DNA of 64,000 bases. Origin: Anaerohalosphaeraceae bacterium (GTDB lineage Bacteria > Planctomycetota > Phycisphaerae > Sedimentisphaerales > Anaerohalosphaeraceae). Below the pieces are notes generated by a model that saw only the letters and a list, made by a program, of their open reading frames with translations, ran no database searches and was not told the origin of the DNA. Every line of letters starts with the position of its first letter. Position 1 is the stretch's first letter. The translations under genes and the position numbers were made by a program. The stretch is from the NCBI GenBank assembly GCA_035378985.1, contig DAOSUR010000012.1, positions 1 through 64,000 of the forward strand. The letters are read 5' to 3'. This document shows positions 15,872 to 24,378 of the stretch, piece by piece.

Positions 15872-17953
15872 ATGTACAAGCGTAGGAGAAAACGTCCTTT
15901 TTTTGTATTATTGTTTGCTTTCGGTGTCTTTGCCGGGGCGTTCCTGCTTTTTCAGGTACAGCCGCTGTTTGGGCGATTTCTGACCCCCTGGTTCGGCGGC
16001 ACACCCGAAGTCTGGACCGCCTGCATGCTCTTTTTCCAGCTGCTTCTGCTGGCCGGATATGCCTATGCCCACGCCCTCGGCCGTCTCCCCGCCCGCCTGC
16101 AGGCCCTCGTTCATCTGCTTCTGCTCATCACCGCCGCCGTACTGGCCTTTCGAATCATCCCTCCGGCACATCTGAAACCAACGCCAGAAACCAACCCCAT
16201 TATCCAAATATTATGGATATGTTTTGTCTGCATAGGACTTCCCTATTTCCTTCTTTCTTCTACAGGGCCGCTTCTTCAGTCCTGGATTTGCCGAATTGAA
16301 CCCGGTTTTATTCCCTATCGTCTTTATGCCCTCAGCAATATCGGCTCATTATTAGCCCTTATTTCCTATCCATTTGTTTTTGAACCCGTTTTCAGTCGTC
16401 AGCAGCAGGCCATCCTTTGGTCTTTCCTGTTCCTTTTTTATGCAACCTCCTGTATAATTTGTGCACTTATACTCTTCCTAAATGCCCCATCTTCCCAAAA
16501 TCCCTCCCCTAAAAATAGGGATACCGTTTCTCTTTCTTTCTCAAATTATCTTCTCTGGCTTTCTTTGCCGGCAGTTGCTTCAACCCTCCTGCTGGCCGTA
16601 ACCGAAAAAATTACCCAAGATATCGCCGTAGTACCCTTTTTATGGATTCTGCCATTAAGTATATATCTCCTGTCGTTTATTATCTGTTTTGACAGCCCCC
16701 GATGGTACAAACGCCCCCTCTTCCTATCCCTATTTATTCTGAGCATTTTAGGCATCATCATCGCCCGCATTATTGAAGAAAAAAGGCCTAATATCACATT
16801 GATTATCGGACTTTACAGTTTCCTACTCTTCTGCTGCTGTATGGTCTGCCACGGGGAACTGTATGCCCTCCGCCCGCATCCCCGTTATCTGACCGCCTAT
16901 TATCTGCTTATTGCGGCCGGCGGTGCACTCGGCGGTATCTTTGTTTCCATCCTGGCCCCCTTGCTCTTTAAAACCTATGTAGAACTCCACTTAGCCGTCC
17001 TCTTGGCCGTGATTCTTGTTGTCTTGACCGACCGACGGTATATTCAGGGCCGCCAACGCAAAATTGCCTATATTGCCGCCCTCGCCGTCGTCGGGCTGGC
17101 AGGCATCTTCCTCATCGGCCGACGCACCACCCAAAACCAGCGGGCCATCGACCACGCACGCAACTTCTTCGGCGTCCTGACCGTCTGGGAAGACGACTGG
17201 GACAACCCTCTTCTGCACAAACGTCTCCTCCAGCACGGCACGACCTTCCATGGTCTGCAGTTTCAGCATCCGGACAAACGGCATCTCCCGACCGCTTATT
17301 ACGGCTTTAACAGCGGCATCGGTCTGCTCATCCGCTCTAATCCCCAGCATCCGCCCCGCCGCATCGGCGTCATCGGGCTGGGCGTCGGCACCATCGCCTT
17401 TTACGGCCGGAAAGGCGATGTCATCCGCTTTTACGAAATCAACCCCGCCGTCGAACGGCTGGCGCGAAAGTATTTCACCTACCTGTCCGACAGCCAGGCC
17501 GACATCCAGATTGTTTTAGGCGACGGCCGGCTGTCGCTCGAGCGGGAATCTCCGCAGAACTTCGACATCCTCGTTCTGGATGCCTTCAGCAGCGATGCCG
17601 TGCCCGTCCACCTGCTCACCAGCCAGGCGATGGAAATCTACCTCAAACACCTCAAACCCGACGGCGTCCTGGCCTTCCATCTGTCGTCGGTGCATCTGGA
17701 CCTGATTCAGGTCGTCCGCAAACTGTCCGAACACTTCCGGCTTCACTGCCTTTGGCTGGAAACCTACCCCGATGAGCAGTTCGGCGCTCTTTCCTCCGAC
17801 TGGCTTGTGCTTTCTCCCTCGAAAGAACCGCTCGAAAACCCGCTCCTTCAGTCCGCCGCCAGCCCCCTGCCCGAATCCGCCGGCTCCATCGACCTGTGGA
17901 CCGATGACCATATCCGGCTGCTCCAAATCCTCAAGCCCTCCCCCCGCCGATAA
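15872..17953 (+). CDS. Fused MFS-type membrane domain/spermidine synthase-like protein
   Basis: 693 residues. The N-terminal two thirds is a multi-helix membrane domain beginning FFVLLFAFGVFAGAFLLFQV and QPLFGRFLTPWFGGTPEVW, the signature of the fused MFS/spermidine synthase family. The C-terminal cytoplasmic part is a Rossmann aminopropyltransferase-like domain: RIGVIGLGVGTIAFYGRKGD, IRFYEINPAVERLA, IVLGDGRLSLE and FDILVLDAFSSDAVPVHLLT. Members are predicted to move or make polyamines, but the reaction is not established. MTA phosphorylase 1.6 kb downstream would recycle the methylthioadenosine by-product. Divergent from the glycan operon. The start has no strong ribosome site. Confidence 0.87.
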   Translation: MYKRRRKRPFFVLLFAFGVFAGAFLLFQVQPLFGRFLTPWFGGTPEVWTACMLFFQLLLLAGYAYAHALGRLPARLQALVHLLLLITAAVLAFRIIPPAHLKPTPETNPIIQILWICFVCIGLPYFLLSSTGPLLQSWICRIEPGFIPYRLYALSNIGSLLALISYPFVFEPVFSRQQQAILWSFLFLFYATSCIICALILFLNAPSSQNPSPKNRDTVSLSFSNYLLWLSLPAVASTLLLAVTEKITQDIAVVPFLWILPLSIYLLSFIICFDSPRWYKRPLFLSLFILSILGIIIARIIEEKRPNITLIIGLYSFLLFCCCMVCHGELYALRPHPRYLTAYYLLIAAGGALGGIFVSILAPLLFKTYVELHLAVLLAVILVVLTDRRYIQGRQRKIAYIAALAVVGLAGIFLIGRRTTQNQRAIDHARNFFGVLTVWEDDWDNPLLHKRLLQHGTTFHGLQFQHPDKRHLPTAYYGFNSGIGLLIRSNPQHPPRRIGVIGLGVGTIAFYGRKGDVIRFYEINPAVERLARKYFTYLSDSQADIQIVLGDGRLSLERESPQNFDILVLDAFSSDAVPVHLLTSQAMEIYLKHLKPDGVLAFHLSSVHLDLIQVVRKLSEHFRLHCLWLETYPDEQFGALSSDWLVLSPSKEPLENPLLQSAASPLPESAGSIDLWTDDHIRLLQILKPSPRR

Positions 17954-18162
17954 GCCGCTGAAGAGGTCTCCAAAGGCCTAATATCTCTTGCTTTTTCACA
18001 GGAAAAATAGGGTTTTAATCTATCCAAAACGATGGTCATTTCTGCGGAATGTCATCCGAAGTTTTCGTGAAGAAAGAAGGCGGGAATCCAGAGCAGCACC
18101 GCTTTGTTAAATGCTTTAAAAGACCGTTGCATTCTCCGACAAGATTCGGTATAGAAAAACGA

Positions 18163-19509
18163 ATGCGGATGATACACAGCGGCATCAAAGCGGCTTTTGC
18201 CGTCGTCCTGTGGACAACCATGGCCGGTCTGCTTTCGGCTCAGGTTTCTCCGGAAGAGCGCCGGCGGATTTCAGAGCTCAGCGCCGCCGACCACAAGCAA
18301 ATGCTCGAGCAGCTGGGCATCATCTCGCTCCGTCCGGGGCCGTCGGGCGACCCCAAAGCCCCCAACGCCGCCAACGCCGACGAGGCCAAAGTGCCGCCTT
18401 ATTTCCTCCCTGACCCGCTCGAAATGAAGAACGGAACCCGGATAACTCGACCGGAACAATGGCCGGCTCGGCGGGCCGAAATCCTCGAACTGTTTGACCG
18501 CGAAATCTACGGACGCGTCCCCGCCGATGTCCCGTCCGTCCAGTGGAAAGTTACAGACGTCAAAGAAGACAAAGACGGCGATTTTCCCGTCAAAATCAAG
18601 CAGCTGGAAGGGGTTGTTGACAACTCCGCCTATCCGGCCGTCGAGGTGGTTATTCGTCTGACGCTGGGCACCCCCGCCGGTGCTGACAAACCCGTTCCCG
18701 TCATCCTCGAATTCGGCTTTCCCGGCTGGGTCGAAAGAGCGCGTGGCGGCCAGCTCACCTGGAAGCAGCAGCTGCTCAAAGAGGGCTGGGGCTGGGCCGT
18801 TCTGAATCCCGCCGGCATTCAGGCCGATAACGGCGCCGGCCTGCGCGAGGGCATCATCGGCCTGGTCAACAAAGGCAACCCCAGAAAACCCGACGACTGG
18901 GGCTGCCTGCGGGCCTGGGCGTGGGGAGCAAGCCGCGTCCTCGATTATTTCGAAACCGACCCGGATGTCGATGCCCGGCGTGTCGGCATTGAGGGCCTGT
19001 CCCGCTACGGCAAGGCCGCCGCCGTTGCGATGGCCTACGATACGCGCTTCGCCATCGCTTTCATCGGCTCCTCCGGTGCCGGCGGCGTCAAACTCCTGCA
19101 TCGCGTCTTCGGCGAACAGGTGGAAAACCTCGCCTCGCCGGCCGAATATCACTGGTTTGCGGGCAATTTTCTCAAATACGCCGGTCCGCTCACACAGGAA
19201 GACCTGCCCGTGGACGGCCATCATCTCGTCGCTCTCTGTGCCCCGCGCCCGATCTTCATCAGTGCCGGCTCCTCTACTGTGGAAGGCACCTGGATCGATG
19301 CCAAAGGAATGTTCCTCGGCGGGGCGATGGCCGGCCCCGTTTATGAGCTGCTCGGCAAAAAAAGCATGAGGACAACCGTCTTTCCGCCGGAGGGCACACT
19401 GATCGACGGCGACATCGCCTTTCGCCAGCACGAAGGCGGACATACCACCGGTCCCAACTGGCCGTATTTTATCCAGTTTGCCAAACGTTATTTCTCTTCA
19501 TCACCCTAA
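18163..19509 (+). CDS. Secreted alpha/beta hydrolase, CE15 glucuronoyl esterase-like
   Basis: Signal peptide (MRMIHSGIKAAFAVVLWTTM, cleaved near LLSAQ) then a catalytic domain of about 400 residues. VGIEGLSRYGKAAAVAMAYD contains the GxSRxGK motif with the nucleophilic Ser, and FRQHEGGHTTGPNWPYFIQF the catalytic His. WGCLRAWAWGASRVLDYF is a typical helix ahead of the serine. CE15 enzymes cut ester links between 4-O-methyl-glucuronic acid of xylan and lignin alcohols. Related acetyl esterases share the fold, so the substrate is a best guess. Start chosen at the signal peptide; an upstream in-frame ATG at 18049 would add a polar leader. Confidence 0.82.
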   Translation: MRMIHSGIKAAFAVVLWTTMAGLLSAQVSPEERRRISELSAADHKQMLEQLGIISLRPGPSGDPKAPNAANADEAKVPPYFLPDPLEMKNGTRITRPEQWPARRAEILELFDREIYGRVPADVPSVQWKVTDVKEDKDGDFPVKIKQLEGVVDNSAYPAVEVVIRLTLGTPAGADKPVPVILEFGFPGWVERARGGQLTWKQQLLKEGWGWAVLNPAGIQADNGAGLREGIIGLVNKGNPRKPDDWGCLRAWAWGASRVLDYFETDPDVDARRVGIEGLSRYGKAAAVAMAYDTRFAIAFIGSSGAGGVKLLHRVFGEQVENLASPAEYHWFAGNFLKYAGPLTQEDLPVDGHHLVALCAPRPIFISAGSSTVEGTWIDAKGMFLGGAMAGPVYELLGKKSMRTTVFPPEGTLIDGDIAFRQHEGGHTTGPNWPYFIQFAKRYFSSSP

Positions 19510-19524
19510 CATTCGGAAGCACCT

Positions 19525-20400
19525 ATGGACAAGCCGCAGATTGCCGTCATCGGAGGTACAGGGCTCGGCGACGCCTTTGCCGCCCGGCTTGGCGACATCG
19601 AAGAACTATTTCCGGACACTCCTTTCGGCAAACCCAGCGCCCCCGTCCAGCTCGGCACGTTTGCCGGCCGCCGCATTGCCTTCCTGAACCGCCACGGCCG
19701 GGGACATTGCCTGAGCCCTTCCCGCATTCCGTATGCCGCCAACATCTTTGCCCTCAAATCTCTCGGCGTGCGCACCATCCTTGCCAGCGGAGCTGTCGGC
19801 TCTCTCCGGGAGGAATACGCCCCCAAAGAAGTCGTTTTGGCTGACCAGTTTATCGACAAGACCTTTCGCCGTCAGTCCAGTTTTTTTGACGCCCTCGGCG
19901 CCGTCCACGTCGAATTTGCCCAGCCCTGCTGCGCTCGGCTTCGTCAGCAGCTCCTCTCCGTCAGCCGCCAACTGCCCTTTCCGGTCCATCCGTCCGGCAC
20001 CTACGTCTGCATGGAAGGGCCCCAATTTTCCACCCGCGCCGAATCTCAGATGCACCGCCAATGGGGGGCCGACCTGATTGGAATGACCGCCCTGCCCGAA
20101 GCCAAACTCGCCCGGGAAGCCCAGATGTGCTATGCCCTGCTGGCCCTGATTACCGATTACGACTGCTGGCGGCCCCACGACCCCAGCCAGTCCCAGCAGT
20201 CCCTGCTGCAGGAAATCATCGGCAATCTGCACACCGCCACGGATAACGCCGTCCGCCTGCTTGAAGAACTGCTGGCAGGCGGTGAACCGCTTGCGGATGA
20301 CCGATGTCCCTGCCGGCATGCCCTCGAGCTGGCCGTCTGGACAAGACCTGAGGTTCAAAATGCCGACGAACGCAGACGCCTGTGCCTTCTGTGGGAATAA
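19525..20400 (+). CDS. mtnP: S-methyl-5'-thioadenosine phosphorylase
   Basis: Splits methylthioadenosine with phosphate to adenine and methylthioribose-1-phosphate, clearing the by-product of polyamine synthesis. IAVIGGTGLGDAF at the N-terminus, FLNRHGRGH (purine base/phosphate region), ILASGAVGSL, YVCMEGPQFSTRAES near residue 160, and LIGMTALPEAKLAREAQMCY are all family signatures. The Asp-rich segment LITDYDCW supports an adenine-type 6-oxo/6-amino phosphorylase of the MTAP branch. 291 residues, normal length. It begins 15 bases after the CE15-like gene. Confidence 0.92.
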   Translation: MDKPQIAVIGGTGLGDAFAARLGDIEELFPDTPFGKPSAPVQLGTFAGRRIAFLNRHGRGHCLSPSRIPYAANIFALKSLGVRTILASGAVGSLREEYAPKEVVLADQFIDKTFRRQSSFFDALGAVHVEFAQPCCARLRQQLLSVSRQLPFPVHPSGTYVCMEGPQFSTRAESQMHRQWGADLIGMTALPEAKLAREAQMCYALLALITDYDCWRPHDPSQSQQSLLQEIIGNLHTATDNAVRLLEELLAGGEPLADDRCPCRHALELAVWTRPEVQNADERRRLCLLWE

Positions 20401-20414
20401 AACGGCGAAAAAAA

Positions 20415-20442
20415 TTGCTTCTTTCTGCCGATAATTTACAAT
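20415..20442 (+). promoter_or_regulatory. Promoter of the PilZ gene
   Basis: TTGCTT, 16-base spacer, TACAAT, about 37 bases before the PilZ ATG. Confidence 0.6.
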
Positions 20443-20479
20443 AGTTTTCCGCAAACACAAAACAGACAAGGGCCGACAC

Positions 20480-20800
20480 ATGCAGATGGAAGAAAGAAGA
20501 AAAAGCGTTCGCTACAAAGCCCGCGAAGATGTCCGGGCGGCCATCAGTGCCGAAGATTCCGACCTTCACACTGAAGGGTTTGTTCTGAACATCAGCCAGA
20601 GCGGGGCCTATATCTTCGCCAACGCCATCCCGTTCCAAAACGGCATCCTGACCTTCCGCCTGCCCGACGGGCGCACTATTCAGCGCCGCTGCCGCCGAAT
20701 CGACCCCTATCAGCCCCGTGCCCGCGGCCAGGCCGTTGCCTTTACAGACGCCCTCACAGCGGAGGAACTGGAGGCCCTCAAGGCCCCTATCCTCGAATAA
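20480..20800 (+). CDS. PilZ domain protein (c-di-GMP receptor candidate)
   Basis: A 106-residue single-domain protein. RRKSVRYKAR at residues 6-15 holds the RxxxR half of the PilZ motif and LNISQSGAYIFA the second half. In the second half the usual Asp of DxSxxG is Asn, a variant also seen in working PilZ domains. The rest is a short beta-barrel with QRRCRRIDPY and AVAFTDALTAEEL. It probably binds cyclic di-GMP and regulates a partner not visible here. The ribosome site AAGGG is eight bases upstream. It is convergent with acpS, separated by 11 bases. Confidence 0.85.
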   Translation: MQMEERRKSVRYKAREDVRAAISAEDSDLHTEGFVLNISQSGAYIFANAIPFQNGILTFRLPDGRTIQRRCRRIDPYQPRARGQAVAFTDALTAEELEALKAPILE

Positions 20801-20811
20801 CCCGCCCGATT

Positions 20812-21207
20812 TTACGAAGGTCCTGCTTCGGCCAGTGCTACGGCTGATGCAATCGCAAACCGGTCTGTGTGTGTGATGCTCAGCGTGATTTGTTCAATTC
20901 CCTGTTTTTCCGCCAGCTCCTTCAGACGCCCTGTCAGATTCACCACGGGCCGGCCCGCGGCATCATTGACCACCTCCACATCCGTCCAGGCCACACCGTC
21001 CCGCCAGCCGCTGCCGACCAGCTTCATCACCGCCTCCTTGGCGGCAAACCGCCCCGCCAGCCGCTCCAGACGATTGCGAAGGCCCTGGGCATCCGCCTGC
21101 TCCTTCGCTGTAAAAATCCGCTCCATCGCCCGTGCGCCGTGCCGCTGAAGCAGCTGTTCGAGCCGGCCGAACTCCACCAAATCAATCCCGTGAGCCAGAA
21201 TCTTCAT
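20812..21207 (-). CDS. acpS: Holo-[acyl-carrier-protein] synthase
   Basis: Transfers 4'-phosphopantetheine from CoA to acyl carrier protein. The 131-residue length is normal. HGIDLVEFGRLEQL carries the first metal-binding Asp, ERIFTAKEQADA the conserved FT.xE segment, and LAGRFAAKEAVMKLVGSGW the second Glu/Lys motif; ITLSITHTDRFAIASAVAL ends the fold. It is last in a three-gene minus operon (lptB-def-acpS), 30 bases after def. Confidence 0.95.
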   Translation of the reverse strand: MKILAHGIDLVEFGRLEQLLQRHGARAMERIFTAKEQADAQGLRNRLERLAGRFAAKEAVMKLVGSGWRDGVAWTDVEVVNDAAGRPVVNLTGRLKELAEKQGIEQITLSITHTDRFAIASAVALAEAGPS

Positions 21208-21237
21208 AAAGTCCCGAAGGCATCCCGCCCAGCCCGC

Positions 21238-21756
21238 TTACGATTCAGAACCCGCCGCTTCTTCCAGCTCTTTGAGCCGCTTGCGGGCGCGAAGTTTGGC
21301 CGCCGTCCCCAGCCGGTCCTTAATCAGAATCCCCTCCAGATGGTCGTACTCGTGCTGAAAAGCCCGTGCCAAAAGCCCTTCGCCTTCCTCCGTAAACCGC
21401 CGCCCTTCCAAATCCATCGCCGTCACCGTGCACTTTTTGTAGCGGCGGACTTTGCCCCAGATGCCCGGCAGCGACAGACACCCCTCTTCATGTTCCTCCA
21501 GGCCGCCGCTGACCTGAATCTCCGGATTGATATAGACCTTGGCGTGTTCTTTCGTGCCGTCCACCGACACGACAAAAATCCGCAAATCCACCCCCGCCTG
21601 CGGGCCGGCCAGCCCCACTCCCTTGTGCTCAACCATCAGGTCCTTCATTCGCTCGGCCAGGGCTCGAATCGAGTCGTCAATCTTTTCCACCGGCCGCGCC
21701 TTTTTCGTCAGCACCCCCGCCGGATACCGCGTCATCCTGCACTCTATCTTCGCCAT
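21238..21756 (-). CDS. def: Peptide deformylase
   Basis: Metalloenzyme that removes the formyl group from nascent N-termini. All three motifs are present: GVGLAGPQAG near residue 46, EGCLSLPG near residue 90 with the metal Cys, and QHEYDHLEGIL near residue 133 (HExxH). 172 residues, normal. It starts six bases after lptB and precedes acpS. The C-terminal tail is Lys/Glu-rich. Confidence 0.96.
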   Translation of the reverse strand: MAKIECRMTRYPAGVLTKKARPVEKIDDSIRALAERMKDLMVEHKGVGLAGPQAGVDLRIFVVSVDGTKEHAKVYINPEIQVSGGLEEHEEGCLSLPGIWGKVRRYKKCTVTAMDLEGRRFTEEGEGLLARAFQHEYDHLEGILIKDRLGTAAKLRARKRLKELEEAAGSES

Positions 21757-21762
21757 AGGTCC

Positions 21763-22521
21763 TCACCCAACCCAAGGGCTGGAAGGTTTGTCAAACTCGT
21801 CCATCCGAAATGACTGGCCCAGATAGCTGCGCCGGACCAGCTCGTTGTGCACAATCTCTTTCGGCGTGCCCTCGGCAATCACTTTCCCGTGGTCGATAAT
21901 GTACGCCTTGTCCACCACCTCCAGCGTCCGCTCGACGTTGTGGTCCGTAATCAGCACGCTCACGCCGCCGGCGGCCAGCCGTCGAATCTCCCCCTGCAGT
22001 TCCTCCACCCCAATCGGATCCACTCCGCTGAAGGGCTCATCCAGGAGCAGCAGGGCCGGACGCAGCGCCATCGCCCGCGCAATCTCCAGCCGCCTGCGTT
22101 CTCCGCCCGAAAGCATCCGCGCCTGCGTATGCCGCACCTCCGTGAGGGCATACCGGCCGAGCAGTTCCTCCGTCCGCTCCCGCACCTGCCGGCGGCCCGC
22201 CGTCGTCATCTCCAGAATCGCCGCCAGATTCTCCTCGGCCGTCATCCGCCCGAAGACGCTGGGCTCCTGCGACAGATACCCCATCCCCATCCGGGCCCGA
22301 CGGTACATCGGCATCCGGGTCACATCCACCCCCTCAAAGAGCACCCGCCCCGCGTCCGGCTCAATCATTCCCATCACCATCCGGAATGTGGTCGTCTTGC
22401 CCGCCCCGTTGCGTCCCAAAAGGCCTACAATCGAGCGCTGCGGCACTGTAAGATGAACCTGATCAACAACCGTCCGGCCGGAATATTTCTTCACAAGCCC
22501 TTCGGCTTCCAGTAATGTCAT
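21763..22521 (-). CDS. lptB: LPS export ABC transporter ATP-binding protein
   Basis: ATPase of the LptB2FG complex that extracts LPS from the inner membrane. Walker A is GLLGRNGAGKTTTFRM, the Q-loop lies in GMGYLSQEPSVFGRMTAEEN (the SQEPSVF segment is diagnostic of LptB), the signature is MLSGGERRRLEIARA, and Walker B is ALLLLDEPFSGVDP. The switch His is in LITDHNV, and the C-terminus HNELVRRSYLGQSFRMDEF matches LptB. 252 residues from ATG 22521; a TTG start 39 bases upstream is possible. First gene of the def/acpS operon; the other lpt genes are not in this window. Confidence 0.94.
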   Translation of the reverse strand: MTLLEAEGLVKKYSGRTVVDQVHLTVPQRSIVGLLGRNGAGKTTTFRMVMGMIEPDAGRVLFEGVDVTRMPMYRRARMGMGYLSQEPSVFGRMTAEENLAAILEMTTAGRRQVRERTEELLGRYALTEVRHTQARMLSGGERRRLEIARAMALRPALLLLDEPFSGVDPIGVEELQGEIRRLAAGGVSVLITDHNVERTLEVVDKAYIIDHGKVIAEGTPKEIVHNELVRRSYLGQSFRMDEFDKPSSPWVG

Positions 22522-22720
22522 CTGAACCAACGGCTTTTCTCCCAAAAAAGTGGCTTTCAAATGGAAAACGCATTATACCAGCCCCTCCTGCCCCTGCCAA
22601 ATCCCTTTTTGCATCGACTTTTCGATTGTTCCGGCACAAAGCAGGGCTTTTTTGTTTGGAAAATCCTGCTGGTTTTGATAATAAGAACATTCAGGAAACG
22701 ATATTTTATAAAAACCGAAA

Positions 22721-23422
22721 ATGACCAAAATAAGCCCGTTTCATCAAATTCATCAGACCCTCGGGGCCGCGTTCGAAGAGTTCGACGGCTGGCATCTGCC
22801 CCGCGACTTCGGCAGCCCGCAAACTGAGCAAAACGCCCTCCTCAATCACTGTGCCGCCGTGGACTTAAGCAGTTTCGGCAGAATCTCCGTCAAAGGCGAC
22901 TGGCAGCCCCTTTTGGACAAAGCCGGTATTCAATTGTCAGCATCCTTGCGGGAAGGTCAGTGGTGCTGGGCGGCACAAAACGGGCATGCACACCTGCGCA
23001 TCGGGAAAATCGGTTCGGAAGTTCTGATTTTGACCCTTCCGGGCCGCGACAGGGCCCTCTTGAGCCGTCTGGGGCAAATCGCCGCCGGCCTGAACCCGCC
23101 GCCGTCCGTCCTCGACCTGTCGGACTCCACCGGAATGCTCGGTCTCTACGGCCCTAATGCCTTCCGCTCCGCCGCCCGGATTGTTCCTTTTGACCTGGAG
23201 GACCTCCAGCCGGAAGGCCTGATGAAAATCTCCCTGTTTATGTTCAACCTGTTTGTCCTGCGGGGCAGCTGGCTGGATTCCGACGGGCTGGAACTGCTTT
23301 GTCCCGCCTCGGCAGGCACGCTGGCCGCCGGCTCTATCGCCAAAGCCGGACAGAAATACAACATCACCCCCGCCGGGATGACCGCCTTCCGAGAGCTGCT
23401 GGCTCAAAAAAACCTGCTCTAA
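22721..23422 (+). CDS. GcvT-like folate-binding-fold protein, short form
   Basis: The N-terminal 60 residues (FEEFDGWHLPRDFG, LLNHCAAVDLSSFGRISVKG) match the start of glycine-cleavage T protein and its relatives. The protein ends at 233 residues, against about 360 in true GcvT, so the C-terminal barrel is missing. MLGLYGPNAFRSAARIV is the mid-domain glycine loop. Such short paralogs include YgfZ-like and sarcosine-oxidase-gamma-like proteins. It stands alone, with no gcvH or gcvP nearby, so glycine cleavage is unlikely. Its job is unknown. Confidence 0.7.
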   Translation: MTKISPFHQIHQTLGAAFEEFDGWHLPRDFGSPQTEQNALLNHCAAVDLSSFGRISVKGDWQPLLDKAGIQLSASLREGQWCWAAQNGHAHLRIGKIGSEVLILTLPGRDRALLSRLGQIAAGLNPPPSVLDLSDSTGMLGLYGPNAFRSAARIVPFDLEDLQPEGLMKISLFMFNLFVLRGSWLDSDGLELLCPASAGTLAAGSIAKAGQKYNITPAGMTAFRELLAQKNLL

Positions 23423-23562
23423 ACCGACCGCCGGCCTCTTGAATTCCGATTTCACAAGTTCCGCAGGGGTTTTTCTGGAAAACCTTTCCGGAGTATGCTA
23501 TAAGAGCAGTTTTGTGAACGTTCCCGTGTAAAAAAGACAGATATTGTCACAAAATAACCGAT

Positions 23563-24339
23563 ATGTTTGCGATTATCAGTGATATTCATTCGAATTTGGA
23601 GGCCCTCTCTGTCGTCCTGAAGGACATCGAAGAGCGGGGCATCAAGACGATTTACTGTCTGGGCGATGTCGTCGGCTACGGCGCCAACCCTAAAGAATGC
23701 CTGGACCTGGTTATCGAAAAGACCCAAAACAGCGTGATGGGCAACCACGATTACGCCGTCCTGTTCGAGCCGACCAACTTCAACACCGGCGCCGAATCCG
23801 CCACCTACTGGACCCGGCGGGTCCTCGAAGAAGAGCCCGACCCGGAAAAACGCGCCCGCCGCTGGCAGTACCTCGGACGCCAGCGGATGCGCTGGACGAT
23901 GAAACTCCCTCTGGACGGCTTCGAGGCCCAGCTGGACTTCGTCCATGCCTCCCCGCGGCGGCCCATCAACGAATACATCTTCCCGGACGATGTCTATACG
24001 ACCTCCTCCAAAATCACAACCCTCTTTGACCGAACGCCGCATATCTGCTTTGTCGGCCATACCCACCTGCCCGGCGTCTTTCTCGAAGACCCGGACTTTT
24101 ACAGCCCTGACGAACTGGGCGGCAAATACCCGATTATTCCCAATGAGAAAGCCATCATCAACGTCGGCTCCGTCGGGCAGCCCCGAGACCGTGACAACCG
24201 CGCTGCGTATGTTTATATCCAGGACAACGAAGTCCACTTCGTCCGGCTGGAATATGATTATAAAACCGCCGCAGAAAAGATTTACGCCGTCCCGGAACTG
24301 GACAACTTTGAGGGCGACCGGCTGGCCGACGGACGGTAA
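23563..24339 (+). CDS. Calcineurin-like metallophosphoesterase
   Basis: Dinuclear-metal phosphoesterase of 258 residues with every core motif: FAIISDIHSNLEAL (DxH), YCLGDVVGYG (GDxxG), SVMGNHDYAV (GNHD), LDFVHASPRRP and CFVGHTHLPGVF (GHTH). NVGSVGQPRDRDNRAAYVYI is the usual C-terminal end of the YfcE/PrpE-like branch. The substrate (cyclic nucleotide, dinucleotide or protein phosphate) cannot be read. Upstream lies a gap of 140 bases with an imperfect repeat TTTTGTGA..TCACAAAA (about 23510-23552) that may be regulatory. It is 39 bases before yidC. Confidence 0.9.
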   Translation: MFAIISDIHSNLEALSVVLKDIEERGIKTIYCLGDVVGYGANPKECLDLVIEKTQNSVMGNHDYAVLFEPTNFNTGAESATYWTRRVLEEEPDPEKRARRWQYLGRQRMRWTMKLPLDGFEAQLDFVHASPRRPINEYIFPDDVYTTSSKITTLFDRTPHICFVGHTHLPGVFLEDPDFYSPDELGGKYPIIPNEKAIINVGSVGQPRDRDNRAAYVYIQDNEVHFVRLEYDYKTAAEKIYAVPELDNFEGDRLADGR

Positions 24340-24378
24340 AAACGGCTGTCAATTCCTTTAGAAAGGAACGCGATCACT

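Noticed and set aside
18271..19443. 390-codon minus-strand frame opposite the CE15-like esterase
   Set aside because: No motifs or ribosome site; the plus strand encodes signal peptide and catalytic residues.
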